Below the pieces are notes generated by a model, which saw only the letters and a list, made by a program, of their open reading frames with translations, searched no databases and was not told the origin of the DNA. A DNA stretch of 64,000 nt, taken from NCBI GenBank assembly GCA_024291935.2, contig JAGTYA010000024.1, positions 5,890,001-5,954,000 of the forward strand. Direction: 5' to 3'. The stretch is from Okapia johnstoni (lineage: Eukaryota; Chordata; Mammalia; Artiodactyla; Giraffidae). The translations under genes and the position numbers were made by a program. Every line of letters begins with the position of its first letter. The stretch's first letter is position 1. Of this stretch, positions 10,719 through 20,839 are shown in pieces.

Positions 10719-11211
10719 TGCTGGAGCTCAAGGCAGGTCACCCCAAAGTGGCATATTCATTGGTTTGAATTAAAGCTCCTTGAGGAACAGCCAGTGCAAG
10801 AAGAACACTCTGACCACCCCCCTCTTTGTCCACAGAAGGCAGCAAATAAATCTCCTGCGTGAAAGGTGCCCTCCCTGTACCAGGAGGTAGCAAGGCATCC
10901 TCATCACCAGAAATAGGGAATTTTGGAGCCAAGAAGGCTGTGTAAACCAATCCTGCGTTGGTAATTCACGAATCAGTGCCCACGCCTGAGTTTCTTTGTC
11001 TTTGTCAATTCTTCACAAATTTATTATTTATTCGTTCAAAGGATACAAAGGCTTCCTGCTTTGGTCATTCCTTTAAGTCTCACATTTCTATAAACTCCTG
11101 TGCATACAAAATTAAAATTTAATTTTCTCCTGTGAATCTGTCTCGTGTCAATTTAATGACTAGACTAGCCAGAAGAATGTAAAAGGGAAGAGGAAATTTT
11201 TTTCCTCCTCA
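10719..11211 (+). mobile_element. Ruminant ERV LTR copy 2, uninterrupted
   Basis: About 490 bases, same family and same strand as the broken copy at 1723-3081. It has a TG start (10719), 'gcaaataaatctcc' as a possible polyadenylation signal, and the pyrimidine-rich end at 11201-11211. 'cagaagggacatc' just upstream could be a remnant polypurine tract. 'catc' occurs on both sides (10715-10718 and 11214-11217), a possible 4-base target duplication if the LTR ends slightly later. No retroviral gene was recognised next to it. Confidence 0.6.
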
Positions 11212-11217
11212 ACCATC

Positions 11218-11330
11218 ACATGTGGGGAAACTGAGGCTCGGAAAGGAGAAGTCTATGTACACAATTTGAACTGGAGTGTTTGCCTCCAAGTCTTGGCCCT
11301 TTGGACAGAAATCCCAGGCTCTCTCTACTA
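11218..11330 (-). repeat. MIR SINE fragment
   Basis: Antisense MIR core 'atgtggggaaactgaggctc' followed by 'aatttgaactggagtgtttg' and 'ccaggctct'. Directly abuts the LTR end. Confidence 0.7.
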
Positions 11331-11470
11331 GCCCAGATGTTGAAAATCGGCAGCCTCGGGCAAAAACCTGATCCTTAATGGAATGTGACATCCACAGTAT
11401 AAAAATTTGGAAATTTCATAGAAAAACATAAGATCTCTGATTTCTTGAAAAATCAGGGAATTGAGACACT

Positions 11471-11570
11471 GTAAACTCTGGGAGATAGTGGAAGACAGAG
11501 GAGCCTGGTATGCTAGAGTCCATAGGGTCACAAAAAGTTGGACACAACTTAGCAACTGAACAACAACAAC
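11471..11570 (+). mobile_element. BovB 3' end, about 100 bases
   Basis: 'aactctgggagatagtgga', 'catagggtcacaaaaagttg', 'ttagcaactgaacaacaaca'. A minimal BovB 3' terminus with an AAC-repeat tail; flanking duplications not clear. Confidence 0.85.
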
Positions 11571-12669
11571 ATTCCAACAGTCCCACCTGGCAACAATTAC
11601 AAGGAATAAAGCTCGTCTTCAGGCAGAGCTTCAGAGCCCAGATACCAAGGCAACCTTGGGCATCACCTCGGGCTCCAACTGTATCATCTATATGATGAGT
11701 ATATCACTGATGCCTACCTCAAGGGTTGTCCTGAGCAATAAGTTAGTTTAACACATATAAACGCAGGTGGGATCACGGCTAGACTATCATTGTGTTCACT
11801 CTGGTTCTCCTCTGATGGGATCCACCCTCTCCTGGTGCCCACAGTTCCCCCCTCTGCCTTTTATCTCCACTGCCTGCACCCTCTCATTCATGTATATGAC
11901 CTGCCACCTGCCCCAGGCCATTAGATCTTGTGAACCCTGGACTCCCAGAGCCACTTCCCAACCCAATGTGAGAAAGACTTAAGCTGAAAAGGGGCAGGAC
12001 TCTGATATGGGTCAGAAGTGTCCAGGCCAGAATGTTCTCGATGTGAGTTCCAAGCTGGATTCTGCTCTCAGTCTGTGTATGTGAAACTGCGTCTATACCT
12101 GGGGTGCCTTCACTAATCTGCGTATCCATACACAGGTGGTGTAGAGAGAATGGTCTGAAAAGGGCAGAGAGCCTGGGAAATGTCAGTGTGACCATGACGA
12201 CAGGCACATTCCCTCCTGCATCCTTACACCTGGGGCTTCTCCAGGCTCCGCCCACGTGATGCCTAGGGTTTCCCTGAGCTCTCACTAGGGGCTCCAGGCC
12301 AGTGAGGGGAAAAGAAGCCCTGCTTCACTGTTCTGAAAAACATCCATCACCACCAGCAGGATGATATGAATGGTCCATCAGCTTCCATGGACAATGTCAG
12401 CGGAGCCAAGCAGGGGGTCTGGGTGAACTTGGAGGGAGAGAGAAAGATTGATTTTCAGATTATCTCCCAATCCATAGTTGTCAAGGAAGAAAAAAGACCT
12501 AAACAATAGTAAAATTAAATCAAACGACTTTCTGTATGCTGAATCCTTTCTCTCCTGCCCACGGACACCTCCCACTCATCCCTAGGGAGGGGATGATGAA
12601 TGGGCTTGCCATGTGTCTATGCCCCTACTGGTCCCTCTGACCGTCCCTGCATCTCCGCAGTGAACAGGG
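11571..12669. other. Unique stretch, no feature recognised
   Basis: Mixed-composition sequence without a recognisable gene. Some short open frames on either strand, none with a known domain. Confidence 0.5.
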
Positions 12670-12987
12670 ATTAATTGTGCCCCTACTGTGTGCTTGGCCC
12701 TGTGCTTGGTGCCAAGAATCTGGAGATGTATAGGCAAACACCACCCCTTCCTCATGGGTCCACTGACCAGGGGGCAGTGCTGAGCATTGAACAACCACCA
12801 CATGTCCAGAGGCACTCCGCCTCCTCCTGTGAGTCTTCCTTCCAGAGTCTCCTCAGTGAGCCCACCCTGACCACCCAGCTTGAAACTTCAGCCCTGCCTC
12901 GAGATCTTTCAAGCCCCTAACCTGCTCTTATCACCTTCAAACATAGAGTATAATTTACTTATTCATTGTGTTTATTGTTTATCTGTA

Positions 12988-13047
<60 letters not shown>

Positions 13048-13175
13048 GCATGTAAGCTCCAGATCAGTGAGGACTTTGTTGTGATTTGTTTCTGATGTAT
13101 CACCAGCATCTGCGATGGTGCCTGGTATGAAGCAGGTGCTCAGGAAATATATGTGGATTGAATGAATGATCATTG
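12670..13175 (+). repeat. L2 LINE 3' end, interrupted by a CA microsatellite
   Basis: Two L2-type parts: 'gcccctactgtgtgcttggc' near 12680, then a clear L2 3' end at about 12805-13175 ('ttcaaacatagagtataatt', 'acttattcattgtgtttatt', 'catgtaagctccagat', 'gtgcctggtatgaagcaggt', 'gctcaggaaatatatgtgga'). The CA tract at 12990-13044 has expanded inside it. Ancient, no coding capacity. Confidence 0.75.
12990..13044. repeat. (CA)n microsatellite
   Basis: About 27 CA units with one early T interruption. Length is typical of a polymorphic marker locus. Confidence 0.97.
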
Positions 13176-13790
13176 ACCTAGCCACTATTCTCATCACCTC
13201 ATCACCCACCAGAACAGTGACAGTTTCTGGCCCAGTGCCTGAGCTCAGCCCAGAAGTGGGCATCTTCTTTCTCAGTTGCCCTTGTGGGTCAGTGATGGAA
13301 GGTGTTTGCATCTCCAGAGGGGAGGGGAGAGGTGGAGAGGTGATTTTAAGACGGGATACAATTGATGGGATGCTTTAGTTTGTTGAAGGGGGAGTGAGTT
13401 TCAAAGAGTGTACTTGAGGGGTGATTGGGGAAGTTGAGAACATGCATGCAGCTGATGGTAGTGGTGGATTCAGGGAGGTGCTAGGTCTAAACTAGGCCCA
13501 GACAAGGAAAGAGGAGATGAGGAGCAGGGTTTGGGTCCAGGCCAGGCTGGGGATGGGGCCAAGAAGGCCAACAGGAAACACCTGCCTCTCTGTGCAGTCC
13601 TTATTCACTCTGTGTCAGGATGAGGTGAAGGGTTGCCCCCCAGTCCTGCACAGGGGCTCTGGCTCTAGCACAGCCCTTCTCTCTTCCCCTCTGCCCTCCC
13701 CTTCTGTCAGCTGCCTCACTTGCCTCTGGTCTGGGCTTAAGGGCCAGCTGAGGGCAGAGGGTGCATCACCTACCTTCAGACTCCAAGACT

Positions 13791-13991
13791 AAAGTAAAGT
13801 AAAGTGAAAGTTGCTCAGTCATGTCTGACTCTTCGTGACCCTATGGACTATACAGTCCATGGAATTCTCCAGGCCAGAATACTGGAGTGGGTAGTCTTTC
13901 CCTTCTCTAGGGGATCTTCCCAACCCAGGGATCGAACCCAGGTTTCCCACATTGCAGGCAGATTCTTTACCAGATGAGCTACAAGGGAAGC
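13791..13991 (-). mobile_element. Bov-tA SINE
   Basis: Antisense: tail side 'taaagtaaagtaaagtgaaa', then 'tgctcagtcatgtctgactc', body 'gccagaatactggagtgggt', tRNA-like head 'accagatgagctacaaggga'. A possible imperfect target duplication ('ctccaagact' / 'ctcaagaata') flanks it. 13176-13790 before it is unique with nothing recognised. Confidence 0.92.
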
Positions 13992-14339
13992 TCAAGAATA
14001 CTGGGTTATTATCCTCCCTTCCCTTTCCTGCCTCTAAAGAGTGGATGGACCTCAAATGGGAGGCCAAGAGACCTAGACACTCTTTCTGCTCTCTGTCCCT
14101 TGTCACCTGTGCCATTGAGTAAGATATTATGCTGCCCCGATTTCTCCATCTTTAAATTGACCACAAGAGGCAATGTCTTCCTTGCTTTGAGCTGCACAAA
14201 ATGGCACACTCCAGTTTCTGCTCACACTAGATGATAATATATCTTTTGAACTGAACAGAACAAACCTCCTGCTTCTCCTTTGCTGGAGGGGAGAGGAACT
14301 TGGAGTTACCGAGCAGCTCCTACACACCAGGCTCATTCA

Positions 14340-14715
14340 GGCACGTTTTCTTACACCTAGAACTCACCACAGTCCTAGGAAGGTTTCCCATTTTACAGAT
14401 AGAGATACTGAGACTCAGAGATATGAAGCAACTTATTTCGTTTGTTTAGTCGCTATCATGCCTGACTCTTTTTTATGACCCCATGGACTGTGGCCCAACA
14501 AGCTACTCTGTCCATGGGATTTCCCAGGCAAGAATACTGGAGTGGGTTGCCATTTCCTCTTCCAAGGGATCTTCCTGACCCAGGGATCGAGCCTGCATCT
14601 CCTGCAGTGGCAGGTGGATTCTTTACCACCTGAGCCACCAGGGAAGCCCATGAAGCAACTTACCCGGCCACACAAATCTACTGGGTGGCAGACTAGGGAT
14701 CTGAACCCAGCTCTG
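14340..14715 (-). repeat. MIR SINE split by a Bov-tA insertion
   Basis: Left part 14340-14435 ('ccattttacagatagagata', 'ctgagactcagaga') and right part 14663-14715 ('cacacaaatctactgggtgg', 'ctgaacccagctctg') together make one antisense MIR. The SINE inside fell into it, giving a clear relative age. Confidence 0.85.
14423..14662 (-). mobile_element. Bov-tA SINE with exact 13-base target duplication
   Basis: Antisense SINE 14436-14649, flanked exactly by 'atgaagcaactta' (14423-14435 and 14650-14662). It carries 'gtttagtcgctatcatgcct' at the tail side and 'accacctgagccaccaggga' at the tRNA-like head. Confidence 0.97.
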
Positions 14716-15409
14716 GGTCAGGCCAAGCCAACTGTCCTCTTTGCGCCCACAGCCTCTGACCTCCTGTCCCACCTCTATTCCTACTCGAGGGGTCTGGCTG
14801 CCTCCTCTGCTTACTCTGTCAAACAAAAGTGAAGGAGTGTAACTTCTCCCTGTCAGGCCCACCCTGGCTAAGGCCGTCCCTCGCTGTGGTGAGCATTCCT
14901 TTCCTCTGGTCAGGTCCCTAAAGCTTGCAGCATCTTTGCAAATGGAGCTTAGGGATCTGTAATTTGGGACTGTAGTCAATTAGAGCCTCCTGACCCTCCC
15001 ACCTGTGGCCAGTCCCTTGGATGCCAGACTCATTTCCTGCCACCTCGAGTAATGTGGGCAAACAGGAAAAAAGTGAAAGGAAAAAGGATTTAAAGTCGTA
15101 CATGCAAGATGACACCAGTTAAAAATGCACACATAGGGGTACGAGCACATACGTGTGGATGGGCACATGCCCACACGCACACACCCGGCAGCCGCTGGCC
15201 ACCTGGACATTGCTCAGAATAACCAGCTGTGGCTGGAGAAACGTCTGGGGTGGGGGAGGAAAGATGGCAGAGGCCAGGGAGTGTGTGAAGCGTCTGCTGC
15301 CTCGGGACGCCTGTGGGAGGCCCACCTAAGCACAGACCCACAGGCTCTGATCTCTGGTTTCAACTTCACCACTTGGTGGCAGTTAACTTCTTTGTGGTGT
15401 CCCCAGTGC

Positions 15410-15531
15410 ATTTTTTTTTTTTGGCCACATCCTGTGGCATGTGGGATCTTAGTTCCTCAACCATGGATCAAACCCATGCCCCCTGCAATGAGAGCTCAGA
15501 GGCTTAGCCACTGGACCACCAGGGAAGTCCC
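15410..15531 (-). mobile_element. CHR-type tRNA-derived SINE
   Basis: A T run followed by 'ggccacatcctgtggcatgt', 'gggatcttagttcctcaacc', 'aaacccatgccccctgca' and 'ccactggaccaccagggaag' is the antisense CHR SINE of cetartiodactyls. Flanks 'ccccagtgcattt' and 'cccctcagtgaattt' resemble a target duplication. Confidence 0.88.
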
Positions 15532-15674
15532 CTCAGTGAATTTGAGATGATCTTATTGCTTTTAAGTCAGACCATCCAAATGAAGCCTCCACATTTGGTG
15601 AAAACCTTCAGAGCCATTTTCACCTGCTGGGATGACAGAAAGACAGAAATTTAATTTGATTTGTAGTCATACAT

Positions 15675-15880
15675 GGGCCTCCCTGGTGGCTCAGACAGTT
15701 AAGAATCCGTCTGCAATGCGAGAGACCTGGGTTCTATCCCTGGGCTAGGAAGATTCCCTGCAGGAGGGCATGGCAACCCACTCCAGTATTCTTGAGTGGA
15801 GAATTCCCATGGACAGAGGAGCCTGGCAGGCTACAGTCCATGGGGTTGCAAACAGTCAGACACAACTGCGTGATTAAGCA
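15675..15880 (+). mobile_element. Bov-tA SINE
   Basis: Sense: 'gggcctccctggtggctcag', 'gagacctgggttctatccct', 'gcaacccactccagtattct', ending 'acacaactgcgtgattaagc'. Possible target duplication 'agtcatacat' / 'agtcacacacat'. Confidence 0.93.
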
Positions 15881-16384
15881 CAGTCACACACATAAAAGGA
15901 GACCTGAAATATGCCATAATATGAACAGTGGTCACCTCTGAGAAGCGGAGTATGGGTAACATCTTTCTAGTGTTTTCAAGAGACAGGCGCTACTTTCAGA
16001 GTCCTCTCCAAGCAAACCACACAAGTTAAGAAGAGCCTGCCCTACAGCTGGCGATTTCCTCTACCAAGTCACCTGCTTTTCCCCACCAGGGAATCAGAAA
16101 CAGGTGGTGGTGGATGGTTGATAGCAGTGTGGAAATCAGGGCTGGGTCTGGATCAAGATTGGTACCCAGGTCAGGAACGTTCCAGAAAGGCAGGTGTTGT
16201 TGCCTGCATCTTCGCAGCATTGCTGCTGGCCTCTTGGCCCATAAACTCCATGGTTCCTGCCCCAAGTGGGCAGAGGGTGCTGGTGAGCCCTGGGGATGCC
16301 TACAGCCAAGGCTGCAATGGCTGTGACTGGCCATCATCGGGTGACCCCTAAAGCCCTGGCCTACATTAAGCCTGCAAAGTCGAC

Positions 16385-16520
16385 ATTGCTGGTCCCATTT
16401 AGCAGATGAGGAAGTTAAGGATCAAAGAAATGAAGTGACTGGGCTGCGGTCACACAGCTAGGATGTGGCAAAGTTGAGACGCCAATGCAGTGGCCACCAA
16501 GGCCTGCTTTAAGGCTCAGA
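16385..16520 (-). repeat. MIR SINE fragment
   Basis: Antisense MIR with 'tttagcagatgaggaagtta' and 'cggtcacacagctaggatgt'. Confidence 0.78.
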
Positions 16521-16555
16521 ACACCCCAATAATCTCCATCATCCCCCACAAGCCT

Positions 16556-16808
16556 CCTAAAATAAAAGTATTTGCTGTTGTTGCTCTTGCTTAGTCGCTT
16601 CAGTCATGTCCAGTGCTTTGCGACCCCAATGGACTGTAGTCCACCAAGCTCCTCTGTCCACGGGATTTTCCAGGCAAGAACGCTGGAGTGGGTAGCCTTT
16701 CCCTTCTCTAGGGAATCTTCGTGACCCAGGGATTGAATCTGCATCTCCTGCACTGCCAGAGAATTTTTGTACTGCTGAGTCATCTGCAAAGCCCTAAAAA
16801 TAAAAATA
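16556..16808 (-). mobile_element. Bov-tA SINE with A-rich target duplication
   Basis: Antisense SINE 16572-16792 ('cttagtcgcttcagtcatgt', 'caggcaagaacgctggagtg', 'gtgacccagggattgaatct'). Flanks 'cctaaaataaaagtat' and 'cctaaaaataaaaatat' are a slightly diverged target duplication. 16809-17348 beyond it is unique with nothing recognised. Confidence 0.93.
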
Positions 16809-17348
16809 TGGCCTAGGGTAAATGCAGCTTTAAGACCAGAGCCCCACCCCATGTCCAAATCATGGAGCAGCCCAGGGAGCCCTGTTCCAAAGCCCAGATG
16901 CCCCCTGGTCTCTAGACAGCTTCTCAGACTTGACCTTCACCGGCCTGGAACCTGACCGCCCCGGGCTCACTCCCACTTCGATGAGGCCGGCAAGAGGGGA
17001 GGGGACAGCTGGCCGGTCAGTAAACCCACAGCGTGTCTCTAGCCATGGCCTCACTGAACTCTTCCCTCTTCACCCTTCCAAAGACACTGCTGGGGAAAAG
17101 AAGGCAGCCCACCTCAGTCCTTTCTCTTGTTTCCATACTAAGAATAGAGCCTGAGTCCTGGCACTTGCAGTGAATTTTATCTCCCCAAACCCTCAGTTTG
17201 GCTGCCCCTGGAGACTTAAGAAACTAGAGCCGATAAAGAGCATAATAATTCCTATGTATGGAGGGACAGAGGCTTTATGTCATCTGTGCTCTTGTACCTC
17301 TGTCTCATTAAACTTCATCATAACTGGGGTGAGGGAAAGGATTATTAT

Positions 17349-17666
17349 CTTACTATCTCCGTTTTATTCAGTCCTGAATATTCATTGGAAGGACTGATGC
17401 TGAAGCTGAAACTCCAGTACTTTGGCCACCTGATGCGAAGAGCTGACTCACTGGAAAAGACCCTGATGCTGGGAAAGATTGAAGGCGGGAGGAGAAGGGG
17501 AAAACAGAGGATGAGATTGTTGGATGGCATCACCGACTCAATGGACATGAGTTTGAGTAAACTCCAGGAGTTGGTGATGGACAGGGAGGCCTGGCGTGCT
17601 GCAGTCCATGGGGCTGCAAAGAGTCAGACACAACTAAATGAGTGAACTTACTGATCTCTGTTTTAT
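17349..17666 (+). mobile_element. BovB 3' end with 19-20 base target duplication
   Basis: BovB 17368-17646; its frame still translates through '[19 protein letters not shown]' to the end of the RT C-terminal region. Flanked by 'cttactatctccgttttat' (17349-17367) and 'cttactgatctctgttttat' (17647-17666), differing by one base and one indel. Confidence 0.94.
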
Positions 17667-17924
17667 GGATGAGGAGCCTGAGGCTCAAAGGGGCCTGTCA
17701 GGTCATAGCAGCAGAACCAGCCTTAGGCCTGGGCCAGAGTGATTTCTGGTGCTGGAGTGATTTCTGGTGCCCATCCAAGAGTGGGCCTAGGATGTCTACA
17801 CTGCAGGGCTCTTTGGGGATTGCCATCATGAAGCTGCTCTCTGCACAGGCTCTATTCTAAGTGCTCAGTATGCCTTGTTACAGAGGCCATCTGCAGCCAG
17901 TGTCACCTTCATGCTTGCACGTGT

Positions 17925-18030
17925 CCAGAGAGGTGGGCCATGTGGGGACATGATCCCCACTATACAGATAGGAAAACTGAGAAAGGATAGCATGGGTGAG
18001 CTGTCCAATGTCCTGCAGCTTGTTTGACAC
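17925..18030 (-). repeat. MIR SINE fragment
   Basis: 'cactatacagataggaaaac' and 'tgagaaaggatagcatgggt' show the antisense MIR core. The small repeat 'gtgatttctggtgc' twice at about 17750-17780 precedes it. Confidence 0.6.
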
Positions 18031-18037
18031 TGGACTT

Positions 18038-18239
18038 GGACTTCCCTGGTGGCTCAGACAGTAAAGTGTCTGTAAAGTGATCCCTGCATTGGAAAGATTC
18101 TCTGGAGAAGGAAATGGCAACCCACTCCAGTACTCTTGCCTGGAAAATCCCATGGACGAAGGAGCGTGGTAGGCTACATACAGTCCATGGAGTTGCAAAG
18201 AGTCAGACATGACTGAACGACTTCACTTTAACTTTCACT
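18038..18239 (+). mobile_element. Bov-tA SINE
   Basis: Sense: 'ggacttccctggtggctcag' with an internal disturbance in the tRNA-like part ('tgtctgtaaagtgatccctg'), then 'aaatggcaacccactccagt' and tail 'tgactgaacgacttcacttt'. Confidence 0.92.
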
Positions 18240-18334
18240 TTTCTCTGGATCCCAGAGCTCCAGCCCCTCCACTAAAGATGCTTGCAGTGAAGATGAAATC
18301 AACCACATTGTCCACTGCATCTCAGTCTTTAGGT

Positions 18335-18530
18335 TACTGAAGAACCACCCGGGGGTGAGTGTGTCTGTTAAAATACATGCTCTGGGGCCTGACCCAGAGA
18401 GTCTGACTTAGTAGAGATGAGGATGGAGCCAGGGAATCTGTCTTTTATACACGGCATACCCCTTCCCCAAGGTGCTTCTAGCAGGTCAAGCACGTGTAGC
18501 CCACCCTCAGAGAAACACTGGCTTAGGGGG
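18335..18530. mobile_element. MER5-type hAT DNA transposon relic
   Basis: 'aaatacatgctctggggcct', 'agagagtctgacttagtaga', 'agccagggaatctgtctttt' and the closing 'cagagaaacactgg' match the non-autonomous hAT-Charlie MER5 pattern. No transposase. Confidence 0.7.
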
Positions 18531-18599
18531 TTCGAGGCCCCGTTCTCAGTTCAGTATGGACATTTTATAGCCCAGTGTTTAAGATCTAAGATCTAGATT

Positions 18600-18775
18600 C
18601 ATCCAGTTTGGACTCAAGGACCACCTGTTCCACTCACCAGCTTGAACCCAGGGGAAGTTACCTCACTGCGCTGTCTCCAGCGTCCCCACCTGAAAGCGGG
18701 GATTATGATAGTACGTCCCTCATAAGGTTTTCACAAAGTACATTGAGAACTTGGAATAGAGGCTGCACAGAGTGA
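18600..18775 (+). repeat. MIR SINE fragment
   Basis: Sense MIR: 'tggactcaaggaccacctgt', 'gaagttacctcactgcgctg', 'ctgaaagcggggattatgat', 'ccctcataagg'. Confidence 0.7.
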
Positions 18776-19031
18776 AGCCTGATGACGGCAAACCCCAACA
18801 TCCTAGGCCCACTGTTGGATGATGCAGGCATAGCGATGAAATCAGTTGTATAAGGACACACAGCCAATGAGTGACAGAGCTGGGACTCAGGGAACAAAGT
18901 GCTCCGAAGTGCTAGGTGACCCTGATCTGACGGCACAGACCCCTTGGTCCCGCCCTTTACACCTGCACCTGTTAGGGGAGGCACACTGATTGAAGCCGCC
19001 CACTCTGGCCAGGCACCATAGTAACCATTTG

Positions 19032-19451
19032 CATGAGCTGTTTTACGATGGGAGGTCCTGGTGAGGAACACAGACCTAATAAGCCACCACCAACCGGAAG
19101 AGTTCAGGAAAGGTCAAAAGAAGACACCACATGTCCGACCACTTCCCAGAATCCTTCTCACTGGCATCCATCTTGGCTGAACAAGGTGTGCACCACCAGG
19201 AAGGACTCTGAGTCAGAATGATTGGCTAAAGACAACTGGAAATTAATCCCATCACATAAAACCCAAGACTGTGAGCCACGTGGCAGAACAGTTCTCCTGG
19301 GTTCCCTTACCCTACTGCTCTCCACCCGGGTGCCCTTTCCCAATAAAATCTCTTGCTTTGTCAGCATATGTGTCTCCTCGGACAATTCATTTCCGAGTGT
19401 TAGACAAGAGCCCAGTTTTGGGCCCTGGAAGGGGTCCCCCTTCCTGCAACA
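19032..19451 (+). mobile_element. ERV1 (gammaretrovirus-like) LTR, probably solo
   Basis: The 3' two thirds look like a class I LTR: 'gtgccctttcccaataaaat' with an AATAAA polyadenylation signal at 19342-19347, then 'ctcttgctttgtcagcatat', 'gtctcctcggacaattcatt' and a U5-like end 'aaggggtcccccttcctgca' closing in CA at 19451. The U3 start is unclear (somewhere 19032-19060). No adjoining gag, pol or env motif and no convincing target duplication were found. Being an LTR it could act as a promoter or polyadenylation site, which is inference. Confidence 0.65.
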
Positions 19452-19569
19452 AACCCACAGGGCAGTGCCACACAGGAGGGAGTCAGGAGAGGCCCCTTGG
19501 TGCAGAGATTTGCTACGGAGACCATGTTCTTCTCACCTGCACCAAGCAAGCAGCCCCTGGTGCCACCTC

Positions 19570-19665
19570 TGCATTAGGTAAACAGGGAATCTGAGGTCCA
19601 GAAAGTAGGAAGGGACATGCCTGAAGTCACACAGCGAGAGGGTGCAGAATCAAGCCCGCGCCGCC
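19570..19665 (-). repeat. MIR SINE fragment
   Basis: 'aggaagggacatgcctgaag' and 'tcacacagcgagagggtgca' are the antisense MIR core. Confidence 0.65.
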
Positions 19666-19689
19666 CATCTCAGCCATCTCTGGCTGAGA

Positions 19690-20040
19690 GGATGCCTGGA
19701 GGCAACAGTAATCCTGGTAACCTGTGCGAACGTGACCCCGCTCTGCTAACATTCCCTGCAGCTCCCCCTCCTTGTCTAATGTTGATTTAACCTGTGGTTT
19801 TATGGTTAATCATCTCGTAGTAAATCTCTGCTTTAATCTCCCACTGGGCCACCCAGGCTGTCCTTTTATTAGGAAATAAATACTGCATGTATTTTGTGCC
19901 TCATCGCGGCCAGCGAGGGGAGCTCGGCAGTGGGAGGAGAGGCCGTGTAGCCTGGAGGAGCTTTGAGGCCCTGAGGACAAAGCGAGGTGTGAGAATAATC
20001 CCGAGATGACGGGTGAGGGAAACGGCTTGTGCAAGACACA
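19690..20040. other. Repeat-free stretch, candidate conserved non-coding element
   Basis: No repeat recognised. It has clustered factor-like motifs: 'aacctgtggttttatg' (RUNX-type TGTGGTTT) and 'ggttaatcat' (HNF1-like half) at 19788-19815, then 'ttattaggaaataaatactg'. This is only an impression of constrained sequence; it needs an alignment to other mammals. Confidence 0.35.
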
Positions 20041-20054
20041 AAAACTGTGACAAA

Positions 20055-20200
20055 GGACTTCCCTGGTGGTCCAGTGGCTAAAAATCTGTACTCCCAAGGA
20101 AGGGGGTCCAGGTTCTATTCCTGGTCAGGGAACTAGATCCCACATGCCACAACTAATACCCATTGCAGCCAAATAAACAGAAAATACATTTTTTAAAAAA
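20055..20200 (+). mobile_element. CHR-type SINE
   Basis: Sense: 'ggacttccctggtggtccag', 'tggctaaaaatctgtactcc', 'ctggtcagggaactagatcc', A-rich end. 20201-20509 after it holds nothing I recognise. Confidence 0.88.
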
Positions 20201-20509
20201 TTTTAAGTTGCGATCAAATTGGCTTCTGCTCCAAAGCTCTAGGTGAGATTTTTTAATGAAAGATCAGCTGACAGATAAGCCCCCACACTGCTGCTCACAT
20301 GCTGTGCTGCCTGAGGTGGCCAGGCCCTCTCTGCGCCTCCTGGAGCCTGAGGAGGGGTTTGGGAAGTGTTACTCAGGGATGACCCACCCACCCAGTATAG
20401 TGAGAATGAGCAGACGAAGGCCAGATCAGAAGGAAGCTCCCACACACACCTCTGAGGAGCCCTGGGATCAGTCTGGCTCCACCCAGATTCCCTTCTTCCT
20501 GACCCTCTG

Positions 20510-20809
20510 AACAAAAGGAGTTCAGTTCAGTTCAGTTCAGTCTCTCAGTCGTGTCCGACTCTTTGCGAACCCATGAAATGCAGCACGCCAGGCCTCCCTG
20601 TCCATCACCAACTCCCGGAGCTTACCAGACCCATGTCCATCGAGTCAGTGATGCCATCCAACCATCTCATCCTCTGTCGTCCCCCTCTCCTCTGCCCCCA
20701 ATCCTTCCCAGCATTAGGGTCTTTTCCAATGAGTCAACTCTTTGCATGAGGTGGCCAAAGTACTGGAGTTTCAGCTTCAATATCAGTCTTCCAATGAAAC
20801 AAAAGGAGT
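20510..20809 (-). mobile_element. BovB 3' end with exact 12-base target duplication
   Basis: Antisense BovB 20522-20797, starting with four TTCAG units. Both flanks are exactly 'aacaaaaggagt' (20510-20521 and 20798-20809). High similarity to the BovB consensus as I recall it ('gccatccaaccatctcatcc', 'gaggtggccaaagtactgga') and the intact duplication suggest a young copy. Confidence 0.96.
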
Positions 20810-20839
20810 ATTGGACAGCAAGTCAGAAACCTAAGCCTC

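Noticed and set aside
1723..11211. Intact provirus between the two LTR copies
   Set aside because: No gag, pol or env motif, no primer-binding site seen, and most of the interval is LINE/SINE sequence; kept only as a low-confidence possibility.
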